Shown one piece after another: positions 1-9,750 of a DNA stretch of 64,000 nt. Source of the stretch: Ferribacterium limneticum (lineage in GTDB: Bacteria; Pseudomonadota; Gammaproteobacteria; Burkholderiales; Rhodocyclaceae); contig NZ_CP075190.1 in NCBI RefSeq assembly GCF_020510585.1, forward strand, positions 3,532,001-3,596,000. Direction: 5' to 3'. Within the stretch, counting starts at the first letter, position 1; each line of letters begins with the position of its first letter. The translations under genes and the position numbers were made by a program. Below the pieces are notes generated by a model. That model had not been told where the DNA came from, made no database searches, and saw only the letters and a program-made list of their open reading frames with translations.

Positions 1-11
1 GCCAAGCCTTT

Positions 12-49
12 TTTGCAACTTTCTGCAGAGGAACGCAGAAAGTTGCAAA
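12..49. repeat. Intergenic hairpin downstream of murA
   Basis: A perfect 15-bp inverted repeat (positions 12-26 and 35-49, arm TTTGCAACTTTCTGC) surrounds an 8-base loop. It lies just beyond the murA stop. No U-tract follows it on the murA strand, so it is not a classic intrinsic terminator for murA; it may instead stabilise the mRNA end or act for a gene outside the window. Confidence 0.6.
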
Positions 50-73
50 TTTCAATGCCCCAACGACACCCGG

Positions 74-1565
<1,492 letters not shown>

Positions 1566-1567
1566 GT

Positions 1568-2320
1568 TCAGCCTCTCAACTTCCAGCCCCGCTTCAGAAG
1601 GCGCAGCGTCAGCATGGACACGGCGACGAAGCAGGTAACGACAACCGCCAGACTGGTTTCCGGTGCCACGTCGGAGACGCCGAAAAAGCCATAACGGAAG
1701 CCGTCAATCATGTAAAAAACGGGATTGTAATGCGACAGCCCCTGCCAGAATGTGGGCAAAGTGTAAATCGAGTAGAAAACGCCGGACAACATGGTCAGCG
1801 GCATGATCAGGAAATTCTGGAAAGCCGCCAGCTGATCGAACTTCTCGGACCAGATGCCGGCAATCATGCCCAGCGCCGCGAACAGGCCGCCACCAAACAG
1901 TGCGAAAACCAGCGTCCACCACGGCGCAACGACCTTCAGTTCGGCAAACCATACAGTCGCCAGCAAGACGCCGATGCCGACCAGCAAGCCACGCGCCACG
2001 GCGGCCAGCACGTAGGCCGCGAAGAAGGCGCTATACGGAATCGGTGGTAGCAAAACAAACACAATCGAGCCGGTTATCTTGGCCTGGATCAGGCTTGATG
2101 ACGAGTTGGCAAAGGCATTCTGTAATACCTGCATCATGACCAGACCGGGCACCAGAAAGCTGATGTAACGCACCCCGTGCACCTGCACATGTTCGTCGAG
2201 TACATGGCCGAAAATCAGCAGGTAGAGCAAGGCTGTCAGCACCGGCGCGGCAACTGTCTGGAAACTGACTTTCCAGAAACGCAGGAACTCTTTTTCGAAC
2301 AGGGTCAGGAAACCGATCAT
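1568..2320 (-). CDS. ABC-2 type transporter permease (YadH-like)
   Basis: A 250-residue integral membrane protein with about six hydrophobic segments, of the ABC-2 permease family (like E. coli YadH). It pairs with the ATPase encoded directly upstream; their genes overlap by ATGA at 2317-2320, which also fixes this start (MIGFLTLFEKEF). A longer reading frame extends upstream but lies inside the ATPase gene and reads as shadow sequence. The substrate is unknown. Its place between the mla genes and murA suggests an envelope role, which is inference. Confidence 0.9.
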   Translation of the reverse strand: MIGFLTLFEKEFLRFWKVSFQTVAAPVLTALLYLLIFGHVLDEHVQVHGVRYISFLVPGLVMMQVLQNAFANSSSSLIQAKITGSIVFVLLPPIPYSAFFAAYVLAAVARGLLVGIGVLLATVWFAELKVVAPWWTLVFALFGGGLFAALGMIAGIWSEKFDQLAAFQNFLIMPLTMLSGVFYSIYTLPTFWQGLSHYNPVFYMIDGFRYGFFGVSDVAPETSLAVVVTCFVAVSMLTLRLLKRGWKLRG

Positions 2321-3036
2321 TGCTGCATGGTCCGCACAAAAACCTGCTCCAGGGAAGCGCCCGGATAGGCCGCCATGAGGTTGGCCGTGGTGTCCAGCGC
2401 AATCACCCGCCCCTGCTTCATGAGCGCGATGCGGTTGCACAGCGCTTCGGCCTCTTCGAGGTAATGCGTCGTCAGAATGATCGTATGGCCTTCGCCATTG
2501 AGGCGGCGAATGAACTGCCACAGGCCCTGACGCAATTCGACGTCGACACCGGCAGTCGGCTCGTCGAGGACGATGACCGGCGGCTTGTGCACCAAAGCCT
2601 GCGCCACCAGCACGCGCCGCTTCATACCGCCGGACAGCCGGCGCATATTGACATTGGCCTTGCTCGTCAGATCGAGGTGTTCCAGGATTTCGTCTATCCA
2701 GTCATCGTTCTTGCGGATGCCGAAATAGCCGGACTGGATACGCAGCGTTTCGCGGACATTGAAGAAGGGGTCGAAAACCAGTTCCTGGGGCACGACACCG
2801 AGCAAGCGACGCGCCTCGCGAAAGTCGCGGATAACATCGTGACCCATCACCTTGATCGTCCCGGAATCCGGACGAATCAGCCCGGCCAGCGAGGAAATCA
2901 GCGTCGTCTTGCCGGCACCATTCGGACCGAGCAGGCCGAAAAACTCGCCCTGCTCGATATCGAGCGACACCCCGGCCAGCGCTTGCAGCGAACCGAAATG
3001 CTTGACGACGTCAACGATGGAAACGGCAGGAATCAT
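2317..3036 (-). CDS. ABC transporter ATP-binding protein (YadG-like)
   Basis: A 239-residue ABC ATPase. The Walker A motif GPNGAGKTT is at residues 37-45, the signature is LSGGMKRR, and the Walker B region reads VIVLDEPTAGVD. It resembles YadG/CcmA-type ATPases that drive ABC-2 exporters. It overlaps the permease gene by four bases and follows mlaB by 10 bases, so both are probably made from the mla transcript. The cargo cannot be told from sequence. Confidence 0.92.
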   Translation of the reverse strand: MIPAVSIVDVVKHFGSLQALAGVSLDIEQGEFFGLLGPNGAGKTTLISSLAGLIRPDSGTIKVMGHDVIRDFREARRLLGVVPQELVFDPFFNVRETLRIQSGYFGIRKNDDWIDEILEHLDLTSKANVNMRRLSGGMKRRVLVAQALVHKPPVIVLDEPTAGVDVELRQGLWQFIRRLNGEGHTIILTTHYLEEAEALCNRIALMKQGRVIALDTTANLMAAYPGASLEQVFVRTMQQ

Positions 3037-3046
3037 GAGAAGCCCC

Positions 3047-3328
3047 TCAGGCGAGAGGCAACAGGTCGGTTACGCCATACAGCTCAGCCAGCGAAACAAC
3101 ACCATTTGGAATTTGGGCAAATTTTACGGTTGACCGTGAGATTTCCGCAGCGCGCAACCAGCCGAGCATGACCGCGAGCGCCGACGAGTCGGCCTCGGTC
3201 ACTTCAGAAAAATCAAAGACTTGCTCACCCGGCTGCAAAGCAGAACGGCCTGCTTCGAGCAGGCCGCGCGCATTGGTCATCACCAGCGGCACCTTGATGA
3301 CAAGGCGCCCCATTTCACGTTCGATCAT
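3047..3328 (-). CDS. mlaB: STAS-domain protein MlaB
   Basis: A 93-residue STAS domain protein matching MlaB, the small cytoplasmic subunit that binds MlaF and is needed for assembly and activity of the MlaFEDB phospholipid transporter. The STAS core (DFSEVTEADSSALAVMLGWL) carries the usual Asp-x-Ser near the helix start. It overlaps mlaC by ATGA. The C-terminal half contains one copy of the dispersed GTTGACCGT repeat, read on the opposite strand and apparently tolerated as codons around residues 60-70. Confidence 0.9.
   Translation of the reverse strand: MIEREMGRLVIKVPLVMTNARGLLEAGRSALQPGEQVFDFSEVTEADSSALAVMLGWLRAAEISRSTVKFAQIPNGVVSLAELYGVTDLLPLA
3129..3137 (+). repeat. Dispersed repeat copy 1 (core), in mlaB
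   Basis: The core GTTGACCGT is preceded by the AT-rich arm from about 3105 (TTGG, then GGGCAAATTTTAC). It lies antisense within mlaB. It is one of ten full copies with the exact core in the window. Confidence 0.75.
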
Positions 3329-3939
3329 TTCTTCGAGTTGGCTTCCAGAGACTTGTTCTTGGCTGCCACCGAAGCGATCAGGCCATCAATGCCGCCGTTG
3401 CGCACTTCCTGGCCGAACTGGTCGCGATAGTTGGTGACCAGACTGATGCCGGCCACCACCACATCGTAGACCTTCCAGCCCGACTCCAGTTTCTCCAGGC
3501 TGTAATCAAGCTGAACCGGCTTGTTGCCGGGCTGTAGCACCTCGGTCCGGACCAACACGTCAGAATCTGTCGGCGCCATTTTGACCGGCTTGTAGACCAC
3601 TTTCTGATTCTTGTAACCAGTCAAGGCGTTGGCGTAAGTGCGCACCAGCAGCGTCTTGAACTCAGCGGTCAACTGCTGCTGCTGCTGCGGGCTGGCCTTG
3701 CGCCATTCCTTGCCGAGCGCCAGCGCGGTCATGTGTGAAAAATTGAAGTGCGGCAGCACCTTCTTGTCGACCAGCTCAATGACCTTGTGCGTATCGCCGT
3801 TCTGAATATCCTTGTCCTTGCGAATAATCTCCAGCACATCGTCGGTGACGCGCTGCACCAGCACATCCGGCGCCTCCTGGGCATAGGCCGCACTGACAAC
3901 GAATCCGGCAAAAAACAAGGCAAATAGTTTTTTCATCAT
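3325..3939 (-). CDS. mlaC: Periplasmic phospholipid-binding protein MlaC
   Basis: A 204-residue secreted protein with a clear signal peptide (MMKKLFALFFAGFVVSAAYA, cut near residue 20) and the Tol-tol-Ttg2 (MlaC) fold. MlaC shuttles phospholipids across the periplasm between outer-membrane MlaA and inner-membrane MlaFEDB. It overlaps mlaB by four bases and follows mlaA by 15 bases. Confidence 0.94.
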   Translation of the reverse strand: MMKKLFALFFAGFVVSAAYAQEAPDVLVQRVTDDVLEIIRKDKDIQNGDTHKVIELVDKKVLPHFNFSHMTALALGKEWRKASPQQQQQLTAEFKTLLVRTYANALTGYKNQKVVYKPVKMAPTDSDVLVRTEVLQPGNKPVQLDYSLEKLESGWKVYDVVVAGISLVTNYRDQFGQEVRNGGIDGLIASVAAKNKSLEANSKK

Positions 3940-3954
3940 TTCTTAGGTGAGTAA

Positions 3955-4680
3955 TTAGTCTTCCAGACGCGGCGGGCGACCGTCAAAAATCTGGTTGTTG
4001 CGGCGCTGCAGATAAGCGTCACGAATATAAGCATACTTATCCAGCGCCGCCTCTTCGACCACCTTGTCGGAGGGCAACAAACTGGCGCGGACGTCGACAA
4101 AACGCAGCGCCGCCATGCTGTTGCGCACCGACACCGGGCGCACGTACACCACCGGATCGGCATAGGTACCAACAGCGAAACCGACCGTATCGCGCACATT
4201 GCGCGGGCCGATCACCGGCCAGAACAGGTAACCACCACCGCCCACCCCCCAGACAGCCAGGGTCTGACCAAAATCTTCATCATGCCGCTCCAGGCCCAAT
4301 TCGCTGGCGACATCGAACATGCCGAAAATACCGACCGTCGAATTGATCAGCAAACGCCCCAAGTCAATGCCCGCATCGCCAAACTTCCCCTGCAAGGCGC
4401 TATTGACGCCAACCCACAGATCGCCGGCATTGCCGAAGAAATTGCCGACGCTGGCCTTGACCGGCAACGGAACAGCGTTGTCATAGACCTGAGCAACCGG
4501 CTTGGCAGCATATTTGTCGATAGCCTCGTTGACCACAAACATCGGGCGGTTGAAAGCCTCATAGGGATCAATAGGATTTCCGTCAGCCACTGCACCGGAA
4601 CAGGCAAATGCGATGGCTAGCAAGCCTATAACCGAGCGTTGGGCCCCACGCACTGCCGATGCGCAAAAATAGTCCGTCAT
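3955..4680 (-). CDS. mlaA: Outer-membrane lipoprotein MlaA (VacJ)
   Basis: A 241-residue MlaA/VacJ protein, the outer-membrane part of the Mla system that removes phospholipids from the outer leaflet. Family hallmarks are NPIDPYEAFNRPMFVVNE near residue 35 and the LINSTVGIFGMFDVA and GGGGYLFWPVIGP segments. The N terminus has a hydrophobic stretch ending IAFACSG, a poor but plausible lipobox with the lipidated cysteine near residue 27. It overlaps mlaD by ATGA. Unlike in E. coli, mlaA lies inside the operon, as is common in betaproteobacteria. Confidence 0.94.
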   Translation of the reverse strand: MTDYFCASAVRGAQRSVIGLLAIAFACSGAVADGNPIDPYEAFNRPMFVVNEAIDKYAAKPVAQVYDNAVPLPVKASVGNFFGNAGDLWVGVNSALQGKFGDAGIDLGRLLINSTVGIFGMFDVASELGLERHDEDFGQTLAVWGVGGGGYLFWPVIGPRNVRDTVGFAVGTYADPVVYVRPVSVRNSMAALRFVDVRASLLPSDKVVEEAALDKYAYIRDAYLQRRNNQIFDGRPPRLED

Positions 4681-5147
4681 TTCTTGTCCTGTCCGTCCGC
4701 TGCCTTGCTGAATAAAAACTGGCTTATCAATTTTTCGAGAACAACTGCTGATTGCGTCTTGGCAATCGTATCACCGGCCGACAACATCTTTTCATCACCG
4801 CCCGCGTCGAACCCGACGTACTGTTCGCCGAGTAGCCCCGCCGTATTGATCGACGCAAAGGTGTCTTTCGGGAATTGGTAGCGCCCGTCGATCGTCATGC
4901 TGACCACCGCTTCGTAGGTCGCCGAATCGAACTGGATATCGACTATCCGCCCGACCACCACCCCTGCACTTTTTACCGGACCACGCACCTTCAGGCCTCC
5001 AATATTATCAAACTTGGCCTTCAAAACGTATGATTCTGACAAATGTGACGACGACAGGTTCCCCACCTTGAGCGACAGAAAAAGCAGGGCAGCAAGTCCG
5101 ATTGCCACAAAAAAACCGACCCACAGGTCGAGAACAGTACGATTCAT
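4677..5147 (-). CDS. mlaD: MCE-domain protein MlaD
   Basis: A 156-residue inner-membrane-anchored MCE protein. One N-terminal transmembrane helix (LWVGFFVAIGLAALLFLSL) is followed by a single MCE domain (FDNIGGLKVRGPVKSAGVVVG). MlaD forms a hexameric ring on MlaE that conducts phospholipid. The short C-terminal tail is helical. It overlaps mlaA and mlaE by a few bases, so expression is coupled. Confidence 0.95.
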   Translation of the reverse strand: MNRTVLDLWVGFFVAIGLAALLFLSLKVGNLSSSHLSESYVLKAKFDNIGGLKVRGPVKSAGVVVGRIVDIQFDSATYEAVVSMTIDGRYQFPKDTFASINTAGLLGEQYVGFDAGGDEKMLSAGDTIAKTQSAVVLEKLISQFLFSKAADGQDKK

Positions 5148-5938
5148 CAGGCTCCCCGGAACATGAACGAGGTTAGGACAAAATCCAGCGCCAGAACAGT
5201 CAGCACTGAAGTCACCACGGTGCGCGTAATGGCGCGCGAAACACCCTCGGCCGTTGGCACCGAGTCATAACCTTCAAAAACGGCAATCAGCGAAACGGCA
5301 ATCCCAAAGACAAAACTTTTCACCACACCATTCCAGATGTCATAGCGAAAATCGACGCTGGCCTGCATCTGCGACCAGTAGGAGCCGTCATCGACACCGA
5401 TGACGATGACGCCGATCAACCATCCGCCAAGAACGCCCATGGCGGAAAATATGGCGGCCAGCAGCGGCATCGAGACAACGCCGCCCCAGAAACGTGGCGC
5501 CACGACTCGAGCAATGGGATTGACGGCCATCATGTCCATCGCTTTCAGTTGCTCGGTTGCCTTCATCAGGCCAATTTCCGCAGTTACCGACGAACCAGCC
5601 CGTGAAGCAAAGAAGATGGCGGCCAGAACCGGTCCCAATTCACGAGTCAGCGACAAGGCAACCAGGGTTCCCAGCGCCTCGGTGGAGCCGAAACGCTGCA
5701 GGATTTCATACCCTTGCAGACCGAGTACCAGTCCAACAAACAGCCCTGAGACCATAATGATCAGCAACGACAGCACGCCACTGAAATAAATTTCGCGCAA
5801 GGTCAGCGGCAGGCGACGGAAGGAAGAACCCGAATGCATCAGCACGGCCCACAGGAAGCGCGTAGCGAAGCCAAGCCGCCAAATGCGCTCAACCGTCGCG
5901 TGGCCCAGTTGCCGAATAATGGAAATCGGGTCAAACAT
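5147..5938 (-). CDS. mlaE: Phospholipid ABC transporter permease MlaE
   Basis: A 263-residue MlaE-family permease with about five membrane segments and the conserved block ELGPVLAAIFFASRAGSSVTAE. The start MFDPISIIRQLG at 5938 is chosen because it overlaps the mlaF end by eight bases (ATGTTTGA) and matches the family N terminus; upstream in-frame codons lie inside mlaF. It forms the dimeric membrane core of MlaFEDB. Confidence 0.95.
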   Translation of the reverse strand: MFDPISIIRQLGHATVERIWRLGFATRFLWAVLMHSGSSFRRLPLTLREIYFSGVLSLLIIMVSGLFVGLVLGLQGYEILQRFGSTEALGTLVALSLTRELGPVLAAIFFASRAGSSVTAEIGLMKATEQLKAMDMMAVNPIARVVAPRFWGGVVSMPLLAAIFSAMGVLGGWLIGVIVIGVDDGSYWSQMQASVDFRYDIWNGVVKSFVFGIAVSLIAVFEGYDSVPTAEGVSRAITRTVVTSVLTVLALDFVLTSFMFRGA

Positions 5939-6743
5939 GCGCAGCCGCGCCCAGAAACTCGTCGCGCACCGACAGGGCGGGATAGTCAAAATGGACGGGG
6001 CCATCCGGTGCCGCATGAACGAACTGATGAACGAAGGGGTCGGTCGAAGCACGGATCTCGTCCGGCGTCCCTTCGGCAACCACGCGCCCGCCGTTCATGA
6101 AATAGATGTAGTCGACGATCAGCAGTGACTCCTGAATATCGTGGGTCACCATGATCGAGGTTGCGCCCAAAGCATCGTTCAATTTGCGGATCAACTGACC
6201 GATGACGCCCAGCGCAATCGGGTCGAGTCCGGTAAATGGCTCGTCGTACATCACCAGCATCGGGTCAAGTGCCAGCGCGCGGGCCAGCGCCACCCGCCGG
6301 GCCATGCCGCCGGACAGGGCCCCCGGCATCAGCTTGTGAGCGCCGCGCAAACCTACCGCCTCGAGCTTCATGAGCACCAGATCGCGGATCATTTCATCCG
6401 ACATATCGGTATGTTCGCGCATCGGAAAAGCGACATTTTCGAATACGGTCATGTCGGTAAACAAGGCGCCAAACTGAAAGAGCATGCCCATCCGGCGACG
6501 CAAACGATACAACTCCGCCTCCGACATTTCGCACACCTGATGCTTTTCCAGACGAACGCGCCCGCCGGTCGGCCGTAACTGGCCGCCGATGCAGCGCAGC
6601 AGCGTCGTCTTGCCACAACCGGAACCGCCCATGATGGCCACCACCTTGCCGCGCAGAATCTTCATGTTGATTCCCTGCAGCACCGGCTGGCCATCGTAGG
6701 CAAATTCGAGCTCTTCGATATCGACAAGGATGTCGTCGGACAA
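5931..6743 (-). CDS. mlaF: Phospholipid ABC transporter ATPase MlaF
   Basis: A 270-residue ABC ATPase of the MlaF/Ttg2A family. Walker A GGSGCGKTT is at residues 39-47, the signature is LSGGMARRVALARA and Walker B is MLVMYDEPFTGLDP. It powers phospholipid movement by MlaFEDB. The in-frame start is a TTG at 6741-6743 with an AAGGG ribosome site upstream; the nearby ATG at 6746-6748 is in another frame. It is the first gene of the minus-strand operon that runs to murA. Confidence 0.94.
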   Translation of the reverse strand: MSDDILVDIEELEFAYDGQPVLQGINMKILRGKVVAIMGGSGCGKTTLLRCIGGQLRPTGGRVRLEKHQVCEMSEAELYRLRRRMGMLFQFGALFTDMTVFENVAFPMREHTDMSDEMIRDLVLMKLEAVGLRGAHKLMPGALSGGMARRVALARALALDPMLVMYDEPFTGLDPIALGVIGQLIRKLNDALGATSIMVTHDIQESLLIVDYIYFMNGGRVVAEGTPDEIRASTDPFVHQFVHAAPDGPVHFDYPALSVRDEFLGAAAHV

Positions 6744-6842
6744 AGCATATCCCTTGGAAAAAGTCGGACGATTTTAGCAGAAAGCCCCACCATCACCGGG
6801 AAACGACGAGGCTATAATCGGTAAAATTTCACATGGAATGCG
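6744..6842. promoter_or_regulatory. Divergent promoter region between mlaF and the pilus regulator
   Basis: A 99-base gap separates the divergent mla operon and the response regulator gene. A TATAAT hexamer at 6813-6818 could be a plus-strand -10 box for the regulator, although no good -35 is seen. For the mla side a TAAAAT can be read on the minus strand near 6771-6776. Both are weak calls. Confidence 0.35.
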
Positions 6843-8270
6843 GTGCTCTTGCCATCAGCCAAGCCACTCTTGTTGATTGTCGACGATGATTCGCTCATCA
6901 GCGAATCGCTCGGTTTCGCCTTCGCGCAGGAGTATGACGTTCTCACAAGTCAATCCCGAGGGCATGCCCTGGCCTTGCTCCGGCAACTCAGGCAACCGCC
7001 TCAGCTTGCCTTGGTCGACCTTGGCCTCCCCCCGCTCCCTCACCGCCCCGACGAGGGATTTGCCCTGATCGGCGATCTGCTGGCCCTGTCGCCCGAGATG
7101 AAAATCATCGTCCTTTCAGGCCAAAGTGACGAGGGTAATGCCCGCCATGCGCGCACGCTGGGCGCGGTCGACTTTGTGGCCAAACCATGTGACCCCAGCC
7201 GCCTGACAGAACTTTTCCGCCAGGCACTGCGTTTTGGCAACGAGCCCCAGACCGCTCAGGCAGGTGGGCTAATCGGTGAAAGCCTGCCCATGCAGCGCCT
7301 TCGCCTGCAACTCGGCCAATATGCCAACCTGGCCTATCCGGTATTGATCGAAGGCGAGTCGGGCAGTGGCAAGGATATCGTTGCCAGCCACTACCTGCAC
7401 CGCCTGACCGAGCGCCATGACAAGCCTTTTCTTGCCTTGAACTGCGCGGCCATATCGCCAACGCTGCTTGAGCCAACTCTTTTTGGCTACGCCAAAGGCG
7501 CCTTTACCGGCGCCACAAGCGCCAAATCCGGTTATTTTGAAGACGCCGACAGCGGAACACTGTTCCTTGATGAAATTGGCGAATTGCCACTCGATTTGCA
7601 ACCAAAACTGCTGCGCGTTCTCGAAAATGGGGAATACCAGCGCGTTGGCGAAACGCAAACCCGGGTTTCCACAGCACGTATCGTGGCCGCAACCAATCGC
7701 GACCTGCGCCAGGAAATGCGGGCAGGCAGATTCCGGGCTGACCTTTTTCACCGTCTTTCAGTATTCACCGTAACAGTTCCACCGCTGCGTGAAACGGGAC
7801 TGGACCGGCTGCTGCTGCTTGAGCACTTTCGCAAGAGCTGTGCCGCCAGCGTTCGCACCGAACCCTTTCAGCTTGCTGCTCCAGCCCAGTCCCTCTGGCT
7901 GGACTACGGTTTTCCGGGCAACGTCCGCGAGCTGCGCAACATCACCATTCGGCTTAGTGCTCGCTACCCTGGGCAGACAGTCACCGCCGAGCAGTTGCGC
8001 GCCGAGTTCGACCATTTCGACACCCCAGAGCCAGCGACGGGCACCGCCATGCTTGTTGCCGGCGACCTCGAAGAGGTCAAGCAAGCCGCCCGCCGGCACC
8101 TCGAAAAAGCATCGCCGCTCAACCTGGACGCCACGCTCGAACTGTGGCAACGCGGCTATATCGAGGCGGCCATCGAACTTAGCGCCGGCAACATGAGCGA
8201 AGCCGCCCGCCGTCTGGGCATCAACCGCACGACACTCTATAACCGCATGGAAAGCTGGACCCGCCGATGA
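6843..8270 (+). CDS. Sigma-54-dependent response regulator (PrsR-like)
   Basis: A 475-residue NtrC-type activator. The receiver domain (1-120) has the phosphoacceptor Asp59 and Lys114. The AAA+ domain has Walker A GESGSGKD at 171-178 and the sigma-54 contact loop GAFTGA at 219-224. A Fis-type helix-turn-helix closes the protein ([19 protein letters not shown]). The receiver's [15 protein letters not shown] stretch resembles PrsR, the response regulator of PEP-CTERM/exosortase systems. The start is GTG at 6843; nearby ATGs are out of frame. It overlaps the next pilus gene by ATGA. It probably activates the sigma-54 promoter found at 24600. Confidence 0.88.
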   Translation: MLLPSAKPLLLIVDDDSLISESLGFAFAQEYDVLTSQSRGHALALLRQLRQPPQLALVDLGLPPLPHRPDEGFALIGDLLALSPEMKIIVLSGQSDEGNARHARTLGAVDFVAKPCDPSRLTELFRQALRFGNEPQTAQAGGLIGESLPMQRLRLQLGQYANLAYPVLIEGESGSGKDIVASHYLHRLTERHDKPFLALNCAAISPTLLEPTLFGYAKGAFTGATSAKSGYFEDADSGTLFLDEIGELPLDLQPKLLRVLENGEYQRVGETQTRVSTARIVAATNRDLRQEMRAGRFRADLFHRLSVFTVTVPPLRETGLDRLLLLEHFRKSCAASVRTEPFQLAAPAQSLWLDYGFPGNVRELRNITIRLSARYPGQTVTAEQLRAEFDHFDTPEPATGTAMLVAGDLEEVKQAARRHLEKASPLNLDATLELWQRGYIEAAIELSAGNMSEAARRLGINRTTLYNRMESWTRR

Positions 8271-9646
8271 GCCTTTACCTCGACCACTTCGGCCTGCGCG
8301 AGCCACCGTTTCGCATTACGCCGCACACCGATTTTTTCTTTACCGGCGCAAACCGCGGCCCAACGCTCGACGCCCTGATCTATGCCATCACCCAGGACGA
8401 AGGCATCGTCAAGGTCACCGGCGAAGTCGGTAGCGGCAAGACCATGCTCTGCCGGATGCTGCTCGAGCGCCTGCCTGAGAATGTCGAGACGCTTTACCTG
8501 GCAAATCCGTCGCTCTCACGGCAGGAAATCCTCGGCGCCATAGCCGATGAACTCGGCATTCCGACCGACGGCAAGGCCACGCACTCTTTGATCCGCGCCT
8601 TGCAGGATGCGCTCATCGCGCGTTATGCCGAGGGCAAGCGCGTGGTATTGCTGATCGACGAAGCGCACGCGATGCCCGCCGAATCGCTCGAGGAAATCCG
8701 CCTGCTTTCCAACCTCGAGTCCAAAGCCGCGAAACTCCTGCAAATCGCGCTCTTCGCCCAGCCCGAACTGGATGAGCGACTGGCCGCCACAGACATGCGC
8801 CAGTTACGCGAGCGCATCACCCAGCACTTCAACCTGGCACCACTCAAGCAGGACGACGTTGCCGCCTACATCGAGTTTCGCCTGCGCGCCGCCGGCTATC
8901 ACGGCCCCAACCCATTCACGGCCGAAGCGGTGACGATGATCGCCAAGGCCTCAGAGGGGCTGTCGCGCCGCATCAATATACTTGCCGACAAGGCCCTGCT
9001 TGCTGCCTACTCCAGAGGCACCCATCAGGTAAGCGGCAACGAGATCAAACTCGCAGCACAGGATGCACGGTTTTCACCGCTCAAACCAAAAGCCTCCTTC
9101 AACCCGAAGCCTCTGCTTTGGGGGGCTGCTGGCGCCAGCGCCGTCGTCCTGCTCGCCGCTCTGTTGATTGGCACCTCGCCCAGCGTCTTCAGGGAGGCCG
9201 ACCCGAACAGCACACTGGCTTTGACCCCGCAAGCCAACCAGACGGCCCAGCCCGGGAAGCGACTGCAACCGGTGACATTGCGCAGCGAAACACAAGGCCA
9301 GCCTGCCAGCCCGGACAAAATCCGCTTCGCCCCCCTTACTCGCCAGCATTTTGGGCAATACGACCAGTGGATTGAGGACGCCCCCAACAATCATTACTTC
9401 ATTCAATTGCTGGCCACTGACGCTTCCCAGACTGGCCAGATCGAAGGCTTCCTTGCCCGAGCCAACACCGTGCTCGACCCATCACAAATTCGCGCCTACC
9501 GTTCCAGTCTTTCCGGAAGGGATCGGGTCGGCGTGATTTTTGGTGATTACGCGAGCCGCGAAGAAGCGGTTGAAGCCATGCAGAGCCTGCCGGAGTCGAT
9601 CAAGGCAGCGCAGCCATTTCCAAGGCAGGTCAGCAAATTACGTTAG
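8267..9646 (+). CDS. mshM: MshM/ExeA-like AAA+ ATPase with C-terminal SPOR-like domain
   Basis: A 459-residue ATPase of the ExeA/MshM group, which helps secretin or pilus machinery assemble through peptidoglycan. Walker A GEVGSGKT is at 52-59 and Walker B (VVLLIDEA) at about 126-133. A transmembrane helix lies near 283-303. The periplasmic end (about 377-455, YFIQLLATDASQTGQIEGFL) looks like a SPOR-type repeat that could bind denuded glycan. Typical MshM proteins are shorter, so this resembles an ExeA-DamX style fusion. It overlaps the regulator gene by four bases. Confidence 0.85.
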   Translation: MSLYLDHFGLREPPFRITPHTDFFFTGANRGPTLDALIYAITQDEGIVKVTGEVGSGKTMLCRMLLERLPENVETLYLANPSLSRQEILGAIADELGIPTDGKATHSLIRALQDALIARYAEGKRVVLLIDEAHAMPAESLEEIRLLSNLESKAAKLLQIALFAQPELDERLAATDMRQLRERITQHFNLAPLKQDDVAAYIEFRLRAAGYHGPNPFTAEAVTMIAKASEGLSRRINILADKALLAAYSRGTHQVSGNEIKLAAQDARFSPLKPKASFNPKPLLWGAAGASAVVLLAALLIGTSPSVFREADPNSTLALTPQANQTAQPGKRLQPVTLRSETQGQPASPDKIRFAPLTRQHFGQYDQWIEDAPNNHYFIQLLATDASQTGQIEGFLARANTVLDPSQIRAYRSSLSGRDRVGVIFGDYASREEAVEAMQSLPESIKAAQPFPRQVSKLR

Positions 9647-9750
9647 CCGATCAGCATGCTCCAAACCGTGTTGCCGCGCCAATTTACGTGCTAGCATCAT
9701 AGAGATACACCATAACCGGTGACCACCCAGCTCAGACAAGGCAAAACCCG